Below, piece by piece: positions 24,028-31,866 of a DNA stretch of 64,000 nucleotides. The position numbers and the translations under genes were made by a program. The DNA is from Microcella sp. Lineage in GTDB: Bacteria > Actinomycetota > Actinomycetes > Actinomycetales > Microbacteriaceae. The notes under the pieces are model-generated. The model searched no databases. It was not told where the DNA came from and was given only the letters and a program-made list of their open reading frames with translations. The stretch covers positions 2,294,001 to 2,358,000 of the forward strand of contig NZ_JAHHDS010000003.1 of assembly GCF_019739195.1 (NCBI RefSeq). Direction: 5' to 3'. Within the stretch, counting starts at the first letter, position 1, and each line of letters opens with the position of its first letter.

Positions 24028-25202
24028 GCCTTTTCTAGGGGCTGATAGTTCCGTTCGAGGTCGATCACGAGCTCGCGGATCACTTCTCCTGTGGTGGCGT
24101 TGATGACGGTGACGTTGAGGTCTTGGGCGAGGATCAGCACGCGGGTGCCGACGTGCGGTCGGCCCAGGCTGATGTGTCGCATGCCGCTGTGTACGCGTAA
24201 GCAAACGGTGCCGTTCTTGTCGACGCGGTCATGTCGGATGCGGTCGTGCGAGTCAGCTACCCGGTGCTGTGCTCCTCGGGGTGTCGCCTTCGGTAGTGCC
24301 CGGTAGCGGGCTGCTGGGGTTGAGTGGTGCGGGAGCGATCGGTGAGGGCGGTGCTGGTTGTAGTAGCTGACGAACTCATCGAGTTGCTCTTGCAGCTGCT
24401 GCAGCGTTTCGGCTGGCGGTTGAGCTCGAAGCCATTTCTTCAGCGTCTGCTGAAACCGCTCGACTTTGCCTTGCGTTTGCGGGTGCGAGGGGGAGCCGTT
24501 GCGCTGCTCGATGCCGCGACTGTGGAGTTCTGCTTCGAAAGCGTTGCGGCCTCCCTGGCGCCCCCAGCCGGCCAGGCGGACGGTGAAGACCATGCCGTTA
24601 TCGGTCAAGGTTGCCTGCGGAGGGCCGTGCTCGGTGATCGCGGCCCGGAAGGCAGCCAGCACGTGGGGTGTGGTCACGCGAGTGTGGGCGGTGACTGAGA
24701 TGGCCAGTCGTGTGCAGTCGTCGAGGAAGGTGAGGATCTCCGTGCCGGTGCCGTCGGCGAGAGAAAAGTGGGTGAAGTCGGATTGCCAGCACTCGTTGGG
24801 CAGGTCGGCTTGGAAGCGAATGTAGGAGGACTTCGGTCGTTTCTTTGGTTCGGGAGTCACGAGACCTTCGCGGCTGAGGATGCGCGCGATGGTGGCCCGG
24901 GAAACGGTGATGCCGTGGTGGTGCTGAAGGTGCCAGGCGATCGTCGCGGGGCCGTGATCCAGGCCTCGAGTTTGTAGGTTCGCTCGTAGGTTCACGATCA
25001 CCTCGACCGTGGCGGCAGGGGTGGCGTTGGGAGAGGTCTTCGGCCGTCGCGATCGTTGTTCGAGTCCGGCCTCGCCCTCTCGGCGCCAGCGGGCCATGAT
25101 GCGGCTGACGCGGCTCGGAGACAAGCCGTAGGTGCGGGCTGCTTGGGCTTGAGTGAGGCCTTGGACGGTGATCGCGGTGACGATGAGGTGGGCTCGAGAC
25201 AC
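24006..25202 (-). CDS. IS481-family DDE transposase
   Basis: Full-length transposase of 398 residues. The N-terminal helix-turn-helix reads LTQAQAARTYGLSPSRVSRIM. The integrase core has Asp in WQSDFTHF, Asp in LTDNGMVF and Glu in HPQTQGKVERF, followed by NQHRPHRSL. About 100 further residues form the C-terminal extension seen in some IS481 subgroups. The GTG at 25202 is taken as start. All three catalytic residues are present and no frameshift is seen, so the element may still be active. Confidence 0.95.
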   Translation of the reverse strand: MSRAHLIVTAITVQGLTQAQAARTYGLSPSRVSRIMARWRREGEAGLEQRSRRPKTSPNATPAATVEVIVNLRANLQTRGLDHGPATIAWHLQHHHGITVSRATIARILSREGLVTPEPKKRPKSSYIRFQADLPNECWQSDFTHFSLADGTGTEILTFLDDCTRLAISVTAHTRVTTPHVLAAFRAAITEHGPPQATLTDNGMVFTVRLAGWGRQGGRNAFEAELHSRGIEQRNGSPSHPQTQGKVERFQQTLKKWLRAQPPAETLQQLQEQLDEFVSYYNQHRPHRSLPHHSTPAARYRALPKATPRGAQHRVADSHDRIRHDRVDKNGTVCLRVHSGMRHISLGRPHVGTRVLILAQDLNVTVINATTGEVIRELVIDLERNYQPLEKANGRTQK

Positions 25203-25273
25203 TCGCGAGCCTGCCGCAGAAGAGTGTTGCCTATGTCGTGAGACATCCGTTGCTTAAGTCATGAGACTCAACA

Positions 25274-25289
25274 CTGCCCCCGCAACCAA
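25274..25289 (+). repeat. right 16-bp direct repeat flanking the IS
   Basis: Identical to 23957-23972; marks the right boundary of the insertion. Confidence 0.9.
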
Positions 25290-25295
25290 GTGCTG

Positions 25296-25325
25296 AAGGC
25301 CCGGTCATTGTGACCGGGCCTTTTT
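25296..25325 (+). terminator. intrinsic terminator, originally of tRNA-fMet
   Basis: A 12-bp perfect stem (25296-25307 with 25311-25322), a TTG loop and a T-run. It is the strongest terminator in the window, and its position implies it ended the tRNA transcript before the IS inserted. Confidence 0.9.
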
Positions 25326-25507
25326 CGTGCCCTCGGCTCAGGCGTCAGCCCTCGAATTCTGGTGCGCATTCGGTATGCGAAGCCTGGGCGTGTCGCGAGT
25401 TTGCCGAGGTGACGCGCACTCGACAGCATTGACATCGCCGGGTTCAGAGACCCGCTCTGGTGTGCGATCGCCCCCCTTCAGGTTTGTGAGAGCACGCCGC
25501 TCGGCAC

Positions 25508-25550
25508 GGTCGATGCCCCGAGCCATTCGGGTTGGCTCCGGGCATCGACC
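25508..25550. other. long inverted repeat in gap before response regulator
   Basis: GGTCGATGCCCCGAGCC at 25508-25524 pairs with GGCTCCGGGCATCGACC at 25534-25550 with one bulge region; no T-run follows. The remaining gap 25330-25655 holds no gene, only the palindrome at 25590-25606. Confidence 0.5.
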
Positions 25551-25589
25551 ACTCTCGCCGGATACGTGTGCGAGCAGAGTGCGCGGGCG

Positions 25590-25606
25590 TATTCGTCGAA
25601 CGAATA
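25590..25606. promoter_or_regulatory. 17-nt palindrome ATTCG-N5-CGAAT
   Basis: TATTCGT-CGA-ACGAATA, perfect 7-bp arms, about 50 nt before the response regulator start. The ATTCG-N5-CGAAT core recurs at 33956-33972 before the hybrid kinase operon. Confidence 0.55.
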
Positions 25607-25655
25607 GTTTTCACCCACCACCGCGGCCCGGCGCCCGCGGGCGATTTACGCTCGT

Positions 25656-26294
25656 GTGGTGAGCGGTTTACGGGTCGTCGTGGTCGACGATCACGGGCTC
25701 ACCCTGTCGGCGGTCTCCGACTCGCTGCGCGTCAACGGTCTCGTCGTCGAGGCCCGTGCCGCAACCGCTCGCGACGCCGTCGACGCGGTCGTGAGACATC
25801 AGCCCGATGCACTGGTGATCGACCTTGATCTGGGGCCAGGGCCCACAGGAATGCATATCGCCGTCAGCCTGCGCAAGCGGTTTCCTCAACTGGGCGTCGT
25901 GATCCTCTCGGGGTACGCTGACCCGCGGTTGCTGTCGGCGACCCTGCCGCCTGCGCCCCGGGGTTCGGTCTACCTCGTCAAGCAGCAGGTTGCCGATGTC
26001 GCGTCGGTAGTGACCGCGGTGCGCGACGCCGTTGAGCGCGCGTGGGCCGGAACGGCGGCGAGTGTGCCCGCCGTCGAGCTGTCTCGCTCGCAAGTCGACG
26101 TGCTCGGCCTGATCGCCCAAGGGTATTCGAACGGCGCAATCGCTGATCGACTGCACATCACCGAAGATTCGGTGGCCAAGAGTGTCAATCGCATCGCCAA
26201 GCGACTCGACATCACCAAGTCGCCCGACACCAACATCCGCGGAGCACTCACGAGCCGCTATTTCGCGCTGGTGGGCAACCGCCGACCCTCGTGA
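25656..26294 (+). CDS. LuxR/NarL-type response regulator
   Basis: Two-component response regulator of 212 residues. The receiver domain has VVVVDDHG, phosphoacceptor Asp56 in LVIDLDLG, VVILSG and the conserved Lys in YLVKQQ. The C-terminal helix-turn-helix reads LSRSQVDVLGLIAQGYSNGAIADRL and ITEDSVAKSVNRI. Start is GTG 25656 or 25659; TACGCT directly upstream suggests a leaderless mRNA. Its stop overlaps the kinase start (GTGA). Possible targets are its own palindrome at 25590 or the CCCTAGGG sites before the LAETG genes, one of which is 3.5 kb away; neither is shown. Confidence 0.93.
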   Translation: MVSGLRVVVVDDHGLTLSAVSDSLRVNGLVVEARAATARDAVDAVVRHQPDALVIDLDLGPGPTGMHIAVSLRKRFPQLGVVILSGYADPRLLSATLPPAPRGSVYLVKQQVADVASVVTAVRDAVERAWAGTAASVPAVELSRSQVDVLGLIAQGYSNGAIADRLHITEDSVAKSVNRIAKRLDITKSPDTNIRGALTSRYFALVGNRRPS

Positions 26295-28021
26295 GCGCGC
26301 GGGAGCAACCCCGAGGCCCATACTCGCGATCGGGCGCTCAGTGGATGCTGTCGCCCCTCAGCGTCGTCGCCTCGGCCCCGCTGTGGATCACCGGGCTCGT
26401 GGTCAATGAACCAGCGGCCTTCCGCGGCCCGACCGCCTTGGCGCAGACATTCGCGATCGCAACGCTCGGATACCTCGCCATGGCCTTGATCATGCTGACT
26501 GCCGATCGCCTGCCCGTCGTGCGTCGATTGACGGGGCTGCGAGCATCCATCATCGTCATCGTCGTCATCGCTGTGGCGACCGAAGCTCGACTAGCGATCG
26601 TGCTCGTCGGATTCGAGCTCAATGGGCTGCCCGACGACGTTCCGCTGGCCGTACGGGCGATCAGTTCAGCCCTTCTGGGGGTGGCCGCATTCGGCTACGC
26701 CGGTGTCGCCCACTCTGCCTGGGCGTCATACCGATTAGAGCGCGACCGGCTCGTGCTGTCTTTGCTGCGGGCCACCCATCGGGCAGAGGGGCACGAAGCG
26801 GCCGTCGCCGCGATGTCATCGATGCTGCGAGAGACGATCCGCAGTCGACTCGCCGAGGCTCGGCCCGCGATCTCATACAAGCTCGAGGCGCTGAAGCAGG
26901 CTCTGCTCTCGGGCGAAGACGGTCGGCCAGAACTCGAGCGGCTCACCTCTGTCACCGATGCCCGATGGCGAGCCATCAGTGCTGAAGCCTGGAAGCGATT
27001 CACCCCTGAACTCAACCAAGTTGGCTTTCGTGAGTTCGCGTGGGCGTACTCTCTCACGCGACCCTTCTCTCTGACCTCCATGCTCCTCGGAGCAGGAGCA
27101 CTCACCTTCTTCGTCTTCGCGCGCACTCAAGCGCTGAGTCAGGGCGCGGCCTCCCTCGCCGTCTGGCTGGTAGGTACGGTCGTCGTGGCGGTCATCGCCA
27201 ACTCTCTGGTGACGAGGGCACCACGGGCGGCACTCAACACCGTGATCGCGGCGTTCGCTGTCCTCGCGAGCTACCCTCTCTGGCTCGTGCTGCTAGGCGT
27301 TGTGCGTGCTGACGACGCCGAGCTGATCATCCGCATCGGCGTGATCAATCTGCATGTCTTGGCCGTCATGGTTCTGGCCGGCGCGTCTCCGGCGATCGCC
27401 CTCAACCGCGACGCCGTGCTGTCGTCTCTGCGTCGCCGACGCGACCGTACCTCGGTGCAGCAGCTGCAGCTGGAGTCGCGGCTGCTGGGAACCGCCCACG
27501 AGCTGGCAGCCACTCTGCACGGCGCGTCTCGCACGGCTTTCATGGCCGAGGCGCTTCGGCTCGAAGCAGCCCTAGACCGCGGTGATCGGGCCGCCGCAAT
27601 CGCGCTCGTCGAAGAAGTGCGCGCAACCATTTTCGACGCAGAGCGCTCGATCGATGCGCGCCCTCGCCCCATCGCGGTCTCGGATATCGAGGAGGTCATC
27701 GACGGGTGGCGCAGCCTCTGCACCATCGACGTGCTGGGCAGCTGGCACCACGTGCCCGCGGCGCTGCTGCCCGCTGTGCACACTGTTGTGGTCGAGGGAA
27801 TCTCAGACGCGATGCGGCACGGCGACTGCTCGCATCTGCAGATCGAGGTGCGCAGTGCGGCGGCGGGGATCGACCTGAGTCTGACGAACGACGGCGAGCC
27901 TATCGACCCGCACGCTCCGGCGGGCCTGGGTACAGCACTGCTCGACCAACTGGCACCGGGCCGCTGGAGCCGCGAGGTCGATCGCATGGGTCTCACCCGG
28001 CTCGCTGTCGCGCTGCGCTGA
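26291..28021 (+). CDS. multi-pass sensor histidine kinase, atypical ATPase domain
   Basis: Protein of 576 residues with about eight hydrophobic helices in two blocks of four, separated by a cytoplasmic stretch. Then comes LHGASRTAFMAEALRL, which matches the H-box of a LuxR-partner kinase class with His410 as likely acceptor. The C-terminal ATP-binding region is short: the N-box reads EGISDAMRHG with Asp in place of the usual Asn, and SLTNDGEPID with GLGTALLDQLAPGRW represents the G boxes. The GTG start overlaps the regulator stop in GTGA, so the pair is translationally coupled. It may be a kinase, or mainly a phosphatase. Confidence 0.82.
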   Translation: MSAREQPRGPYSRSGAQWMLSPLSVVASAPLWITGLVVNEPAAFRGPTALAQTFAIATLGYLAMALIMLTADRLPVVRRLTGLRASIIVIVVIAVATEARLAIVLVGFELNGLPDDVPLAVRAISSALLGVAAFGYAGVAHSAWASYRLERDRLVLSLLRATHRAEGHEAAVAAMSSMLRETIRSRLAEARPAISYKLEALKQALLSGEDGRPELERLTSVTDARWRAISAEAWKRFTPELNQVGFREFAWAYSLTRPFSLTSMLLGAGALTFFVFARTQALSQGAASLAVWLVGTVVVAVIANSLVTRAPRAALNTVIAAFAVLASYPLWLVLLGVVRADDAELIIRIGVINLHVLAVMVLAGASPAIALNRDAVLSSLRRRRDRTSVQQLQLESRLLGTAHELAATLHGASRTAFMAEALRLEAALDRGDRAAAIALVEEVRATIFDAERSIDARPRPIAVSDIEEVIDGWRSLCTIDVLGSWHHVPAALLPAVHTVVVEGISDAMRHGDCSHLQIEVRSAAAGIDLSLTNDGEPIDPHAPAGLGTALLDQLAPGRWSREVDRMGLTRLAVALR

Positions 28022-28052
28022 CGCATTCGGCGAGAAGGCGACGAACGATGAA

Positions 28053-28077
28053 GGGCCCGTCTGCATCAGACGGGCCC
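28053..28077. terminator. bidirectional stem-loop terminator
   Basis: GGGCCCGTCTG pairs perfectly with CAGACGGGCCC around CAT, between the kinase and the convergent LAETG gene. Confidence 0.8.
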
Positions 28078-28093
28078 CTCGAGGTGGTGGCCG

Positions 28094-29095
28094 CTAGCGG
28101 ATGCTCGCTTCGCGCGTGCGGCGGGTGACGAGCAAGACGGCGCCGAGCAGCATGGCGACGAGCGCACCAATGCTGATCGCGCCCGCGAAGTCGCCCGCGC
28201 CGGTCTCAGCGAGTTCGGCTGCCGTGGTGCAGTCGATCGGGCCTATCCAGTTGCTGTGGCCACCGCCCGGGTAGTCGTGCACGATGAAGCTCTTGCCGCA
28301 GAACTCTGCCCACTCCGCTTCGGCTGCTGCCTTGTCATCGGCGCCGGTGCCGTCGCGCTCGGGGTCGTAGCCGAGCAGGAACTGTGTGGTGTCACCGTTG
28401 CGAACCTGGATGATCGGGCCGTAGCACTCACCGTTCGCGCCCTCGGCCGCGTTGTCATCCGGGTAGATGGTCCGATCGGGGCAGGCCCACAGATCGAAGT
28501 CTTGACCGACAAGCGAGCCGGCCACCTTCGCGGCGACGGTCACAGTCTCGCCGAGCCTGGGCGTGCCCGTCAGGGTCATCGACTGCGGCACGAAGACCCC
28601 AAACTGGATAAACGCGATGTCGAGGTAAGGACCCGTCACATACAGATCGGCACAAGCGGTTGACGCGTCGGCGGGCTCAACGCTGCCTTGCGGCTCCACG
28701 AACAGCGGCTCCTCTGAGACCGGCTCGAAAACCTCGACGTAGTACGCGATCGAGGCCTCAGGAGTGAGGTCGATCGACGGGAACAGTGTGCTGATTGCGG
28801 TTCCCCCCGTCCACGTTGTCGCGGCGGGTGCCGATGACATGAACAGCGGGTCATCGTCTTCGCTGGAGAAGACCCCCCAGCATCCCGTGAAGGTGAAGTC
28901 GCCGGTTGAGGCTCCGTTCACCAGCAGGCTGAGATTAGCTCCGCTCGGGTAGGCGTCTGAATCCGGCGTGGTACCGTCGGTCACCCCGATCGCAGGGGCT
29001 GGCTCGGAGTGGGCAGGGGTGGCGACGAGCGCCGACCCCAGCAGGGCCACGGCAGCGATGCCGGTGGCGGCGATGATCCGCGGGGTGCGAGTCAT
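28094..29095 (-). CDS. secreted LAETG-anchored surface protein
   Basis: Protein of 333 residues with a signal peptide (IIAATGIAAVALLGSALVATPAHS), a mature domain with several Cys, and the tail LAETG, helix, RRTREASIR, a class E-type sortase signal. No known domain is recognised in the middle. The ATG at 29095 has AGGAGG 12 nt upstream, and that site lies inside a hairpin (29111-29150) that could block ribosomes. The promoter region carries CCCCCTAGGGTGACAG at 29186-29201, identical to that of the nidogen-like LAETG gene. It lies head to tail behind a heliorhodopsin gene and converges on a two-component operon. Confidence 0.85.
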   Translation of the reverse strand: MTRTPRIIAATGIAAVALLGSALVATPAHSEPAPAIGVTDGTTPDSDAYPSGANLSLLVNGASTGDFTFTGCWGVFSSEDDDPLFMSSAPAATTWTGGTAISTLFPSIDLTPEASIAYYVEVFEPVSEEPLFVEPQGSVEPADASTACADLYVTGPYLDIAFIQFGVFVPQSMTLTGTPRLGETVTVAAKVAGSLVGQDFDLWACPDRTIYPDDNAAEGANGECYGPIIQVRNGDTTQFLLGYDPERDGTGADDKAAAEAEWAEFCGKSFIVHDYPGGGHSNWIGPIDCTTAAELAETGAGDFAGAISIGALVAMLLGAVLLVTRRTREASIR

Positions 29096-29110
29096 GAGTA
29101 GGTGAACCTC

Positions 29111-29150
29111 CTAGAAGCGATGCCGCGCCGAGTGCGACGCGCGCTTCTAG
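29111..29150 (-). promoter_or_regulatory. hairpin overlapping the ribosome-binding site
   Basis: On the mRNA strand CTAGAAGCG pairs perfectly with CGCTTCTAG, whose end runs into the AGGAGG site of the LAETG gene. The 22-nt loop can fold further through GCGCG/CGCGG. Folding would hide part of the ribosome site; regulation is inferred. Confidence 0.5.
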
Positions 29151-29185
29151 CCTGACTCGCCCGCTCGCGGCGGTCGCGCCAGAAC

Positions 29186-29201
29186 CTGTCACCCTAGGGG
29201 G
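29186..29201 (-). promoter_or_regulatory. motif shared with the nidogen-like LAETG gene
   Basis: On the minus strand this is CCCCCTAGGGTGACAG, a 16-nt exact match to 9808-9823. Confidence 0.6.
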
Positions 29202-29237
29202 TCAATTGCTCAGCATCCGGGCCCGAAGCCCCCGGTG

Positions 29238-30041
29238 TCAGCTCGCGATCGCCGGAATGATCGCGCCTGAGAAGACCTGCCAGGCGAGGGCCGTCTTGGC
29301 CACGAGGCTCAGCGTGATGTAGCTGCGCTCGCCCTGCAGGTAGCTCTTCCACTTGCCGACCTGCTTGTACTGCAGCCACTGGTTGATGGCGAAGGTGTTG
29401 AAGAATACGAAGAGTGAGATGACGATGCCGACGACGAAGGCCGGGGGCGCGACTTCGCTCTCGCTGCCGGGGCGCAAGAAGTAGATGAGCACCAAGATCC
29501 AGGGCACGATGCCGACCATCGAGCCGAAGATGAAGGGCAGCAGCCCACCCGAGCCTGGCTGCTCGTACTTCTCCTGCAGCGCGCCGAAGAGGATCATGGC
29601 AGCGTTCACGGCGAAGATCGCGAACAGGGCGCCGATGTCGGTCACACCGTTGATGGCGAGAATGAGCCAGATCATGATCGACGAGCTGAGCGAGTACTCG
29701 GTCCAGCGGAAGTAGTTGCGATTCTGCAGCAGCCCGTTCTTGTAGCGGCCGAAGAACCACGGGCTCGAGATGAGGAAGTGGAAGAAGGCGCTGAGCGCGA
29801 GGAAGGCTACGACGCCGATGCCGATGTTGACCTCGAAGAGTGTCACGCGCTCGGGCGGCAGCGGCGCTCCGGGAGGGCCTGCGAGGTAGTCGGCCGTGAC
29901 GGCGAAGAGCACCTGAGTGCTGAGCATCGTCAACACGATGGCGAAGCCAATGGCCTGAGCGAGATGCAGGCTGCCCGCGACGATGTTGTAGATGCGCAGC
30001 CGGTCGATCTGTTGCTCGGGGGTGTAGACCTTCTTCGCCAT
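29238..30041 (-). CDS. heliorhodopsin
   Basis: Seven-helix retinal protein of 267 residues. Helix 1 has RLRIYNIVAGSLHLAQA, helix 3 RWTEYSLSSSIMIW, and helix 7 SLVAKTALAWQVF. Lys249 is the expected retinal Schiff-base residue and Glu115 the counterion; both are offset by eight from the described heliorhodopsin 48C12 (K241, E107), as recalled. Heliorhodopsins sit inverted in the membrane, do not pump ions strongly, and have unclear function. The ATG at 30041 follows GAAGGAG. No carotenoid or retinal genes are in the window. A small inverted repeat at 30110-30122 upstream may be a control site. Confidence 0.93.
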   Translation of the reverse strand: MAKKVYTPEQQIDRLRIYNIVAGSLHLAQAIGFAIVLTMLSTQVLFAVTADYLAGPPGAPLPPERVTLFEVNIGIGVVAFLALSAFFHFLISSPWFFGRYKNGLLQNRNYFRWTEYSLSSSIMIWLILAINGVTDIGALFAIFAVNAAMILFGALQEKYEQPGSGGLLPFIFGSMVGIVPWILVLIYFLRPGSESEVAPPAFVVGIVISLFVFFNTFAINQWLQYKQVGKWKSYLQGERSYITLSLVAKTALAWQVFSGAIIPAIAS

Positions 30042-30109
30042 GCAAGCACTCCTTCGTGAGACGCCGATTGTCAGCGGTCGTCTTGACGCTAGCACTCGGT
30101 CGACACCGA

Positions 30110-30122
30110 TGAACATGGTTCA
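30110..30122. promoter_or_regulatory. inverted repeat upstream of heliorhodopsin
   Basis: TGAAC-ATG-GTTCA, perfect arms, about 70 nt before the heliorhodopsin start. TAGCGT on the minus strand near 30090 is a possible -10. The remaining gap 30042-30170 holds no gene. Confidence 0.4.
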
Positions 30123-30170
30123 CGTGTAAGTCGACGGCGGGCGTCGAGGGCGTGTGGATACCCTCGACCC

Positions 30171-30464
30171 GTGCAGGGCATCCCGATCCTCGTCCGAAGG
30201 CCCGCCCTCGTCTCGTCGGCGCTCGCGCCCGTCTTCTTCATCGGCGGCACGATCGTCGCCGAACTGCTGTCGCCGGGGTTCGATCCGGTTCTGCAGACCA
30301 TCAGCGAGCTTGCGGCAGTGGATGCTCCCACGCAGCTCTTCATGACCTTCATGTTCGTGCTGACCGGGGTCTGCCACCTCGTGACCGCGATCTACGCCCC
30401 CGGTCTCTGGCTGCCGGGCCGCACCGCACTCGGGCTTGCGGGCGTCGCCCGCACGGCGATGTGA
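30171..30464 (+). pseudogene. truncated DUF998-like membrane protein
   Basis: 97 residues: two to three hydrophobic helices and the DUF998-type start FDPVLQTISELAAVDAPTQ, against about 200 residues in intact members. The frame ends right after RTALGLAGVARTAM, one base before the ribokinase stop on the other strand, suggesting a deletion that joined the two genes. GTG 30171 lies 6 nt behind TACCCT, so it may still be transcribed. Confidence 0.55.
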
Positions 30465-30465
30465 G

Positions 30466-31353
30466 TCAGTCGCGCGGCGGCTGAGCCCCGAGCCACTGCA
30501 CGGCCGCGGCGCCGGCCGCGACTCCGCTCTCTACAGCGGTGCGAAGGTCGGCGCGGTTCTCGGCAAGGTCTGCGCACAGCGCGCCCACGAAGGCGTCGCC
30601 GGCTCCGGTGGTGTCGACGACGGTGACGCGCGGCGCGGGCAGGTGACCGCTCGCGCCCGGCGCCGCGTAGACGGCGCCGTCACCGCCGAGGGTGATGACG
30701 ACGCTGCGGCAGCGGTCGAGCAACGCCTGCGCGGCGGCCGTGGCCTCGTCGACCGAGCCGACCGGCAGACCGGCGAGGTCGTGTGCCTCGGATTCGTTGA
30801 CGACGAGGGGGTCGCAGAGCGCGAGAAGAGCATCCGGAATCTCTCGACTCGGCGACAGATTCAGCACCGTGCGTCCGCCCAGTTCATCGATGATCGCGGC
30901 CGCTTCGGCCACGACCGGCAGCGGAATCTCGAGCTGCGCGAGCAGCACCGTGCCGGGCCCGGCGACAGCGCGAATCGCCGCTTCGACCTCGTGCGAGTTC
31001 ACCCGCGCATTGGCGCCCGCCGCCACCACGATCGTGTTCTCGCCGTCGCGCGACACCGTGATGAGCGCGATGCCCGTCGGTGCGTCGTCGACGACCGCGA
31101 CGCTCGAGACGTCGACGCCGCCCGAGCCGAGCGCGTCGAGCATCTGCCGACCGTTGCCGTCGTCGCCGACCGCGCCGAGAAACACCGGCATCGCGCCTGA
31201 TCGGGCCGCCGCGAGAGCCTGGTTGGCGCCCTTGCCGCCCGTGGCGACGACGAGCTCGTCGCCGAGCAGCGTCTCGCCCGGCTGCGGGTGCCGCTCGACG
31301 AGCACGGTGTAGTCGGTGTTGGCAGAGCCCAGAACGATGAGCGAGGCGGTCAT
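30466..31353 (-). CDS. rbsK: ribokinase (PfkB family)
   Basis: Sugar kinase of 295 residues phosphorylating ribose or a related sugar with ATP. Signatures are GSANTDYTV, ATGGKGANQALAAARSG (first PfkB motif) and VVDTTGAGDAFVGAL (second motif with the catalytic Asp). The ATG at 31353 overlaps the DoxX stop (ATGA), so translation is coupled. No ribose transporter is nearby, so a salvage role for free ribose or nucleoside breakdown is plausible. Confidence 0.9.
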   Translation of the reverse strand: MTASLIVLGSANTDYTVLVERHPQPGETLLGDELVVATGGKGANQALAAARSGAMPVFLGAVGDDGNGRQMLDALGSGGVDVSSVAVVDDAPTGIALITVSRDGENTIVVAAGANARVNSHEVEAAIRAVAGPGTVLLAQLEIPLPVVAEAAAIIDELGGRTVLNLSPSREIPDALLALCDPLVVNESEAHDLAGLPVGSVDEATAAAQALLDRCRSVVITLGGDGAVYAAPGASGHLPAPRVTVVDTTGAGDAFVGALCADLAENRADLRTAVESGVAAGAAAVQWLGAQPPRD

Positions 31354-31823
31354 GGCTCCATCGTGGCAGAGGTGTCGGCCGCGGGGGAGCGCCGCGCTCG
31401 CCACGTGCGCCAGGCGCGCCACGCCCCGGTCGACCAGAGCGCCCACGCGACGAGCACCGGTTGGAACAGCAGACGGATGCCCCGCGCCAGATCAGTGTCG
31501 AGGCCGAAGCCGTCGCGACCCTCGGTGAACTGCGCGATGTTGCCGGGAAAGATCGCGAGAAAGAACAGGGCAGTCGCCCACCCGACCCAGACCCGCCAGC
31601 GGCCCAGCACGAGGAGCGAGAGCCCGAGCGCGATCTCGACGACGCCCGAGGCGACCACCACGAAATCGCCGTCGAGGGGCAGCCACGGCGGCACCTGCGC
31701 GAGAAACTCTTCGCGCCCGTAGGTGAGATGCCCGATGCCAGCGAAGAGCAGTGCCGCGCCGAGCAGCCAGCGGGCGATGCGCTGCGGCCAGGTCGAGCCG
31801 GGGGAGGGGGCGTCGGAGGTCAT
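31350..31823 (-). CDS. DoxX-like membrane protein
   Basis: Protein of 157 residues with four helices (WLLGAALLFAGIGHL, VVVASGVVEIALGLSLLVL, WVGWATALFFLAIFP, LLFQPVLVAWALW), matching the DoxX/DUF417 fold. The GHLTYGREEF and FPGNIAQF loops are typical of the DoxX group that includes MauE-like proteins. The ATG at 31823 begins the family sequence. It overlaps rbsK by ATGA. Function unclear; DoxX proteins are linked to redox homeostasis. Confidence 0.85.
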   Translation of the reverse strand: MTSDAPSPGSTWPQRIARWLLGAALLFAGIGHLTYGREEFLAQVPPWLPLDGDFVVVASGVVEIALGLSLLVLGRWRVWVGWATALFFLAIFPGNIAQFTEGRDGFGLDTDLARGIRLLFQPVLVAWALWSTGAWRAWRTWRARRSPAADTSATMEP

Positions 31824-31866
31824 GACAGCAGTGTGGCGGGCCGAGCACCGGCCTAGGCTGGGAATC

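Larger units (their letters stand above)
23973..25273 (-). mobile_element. IS481-family insertion sequence
   Basis: Element of 1301 bp beginning TGTGATGTCTC and ending GAGACTCAACA. Its 27-nt terminal repeats (23973-23999 and 25247-25273) agree at 19 positions. It holds one intact transposase gene on the minus strand. It is inserted exactly behind the initiator tRNA with a 16-bp direct repeat, so the tRNA stays whole while its native terminator is moved 1.3 kb away. IS481 elements usually make shorter duplications, so 16 bp is on the long side. Confidence 0.88.

Noticed and set aside
23895-25325. Integrative element or prophage at the tRNA
   Set aside because: Between the direct repeats there is only one DDE transposase with terminal inverted repeats; no integrase, phage or conjugation genes.
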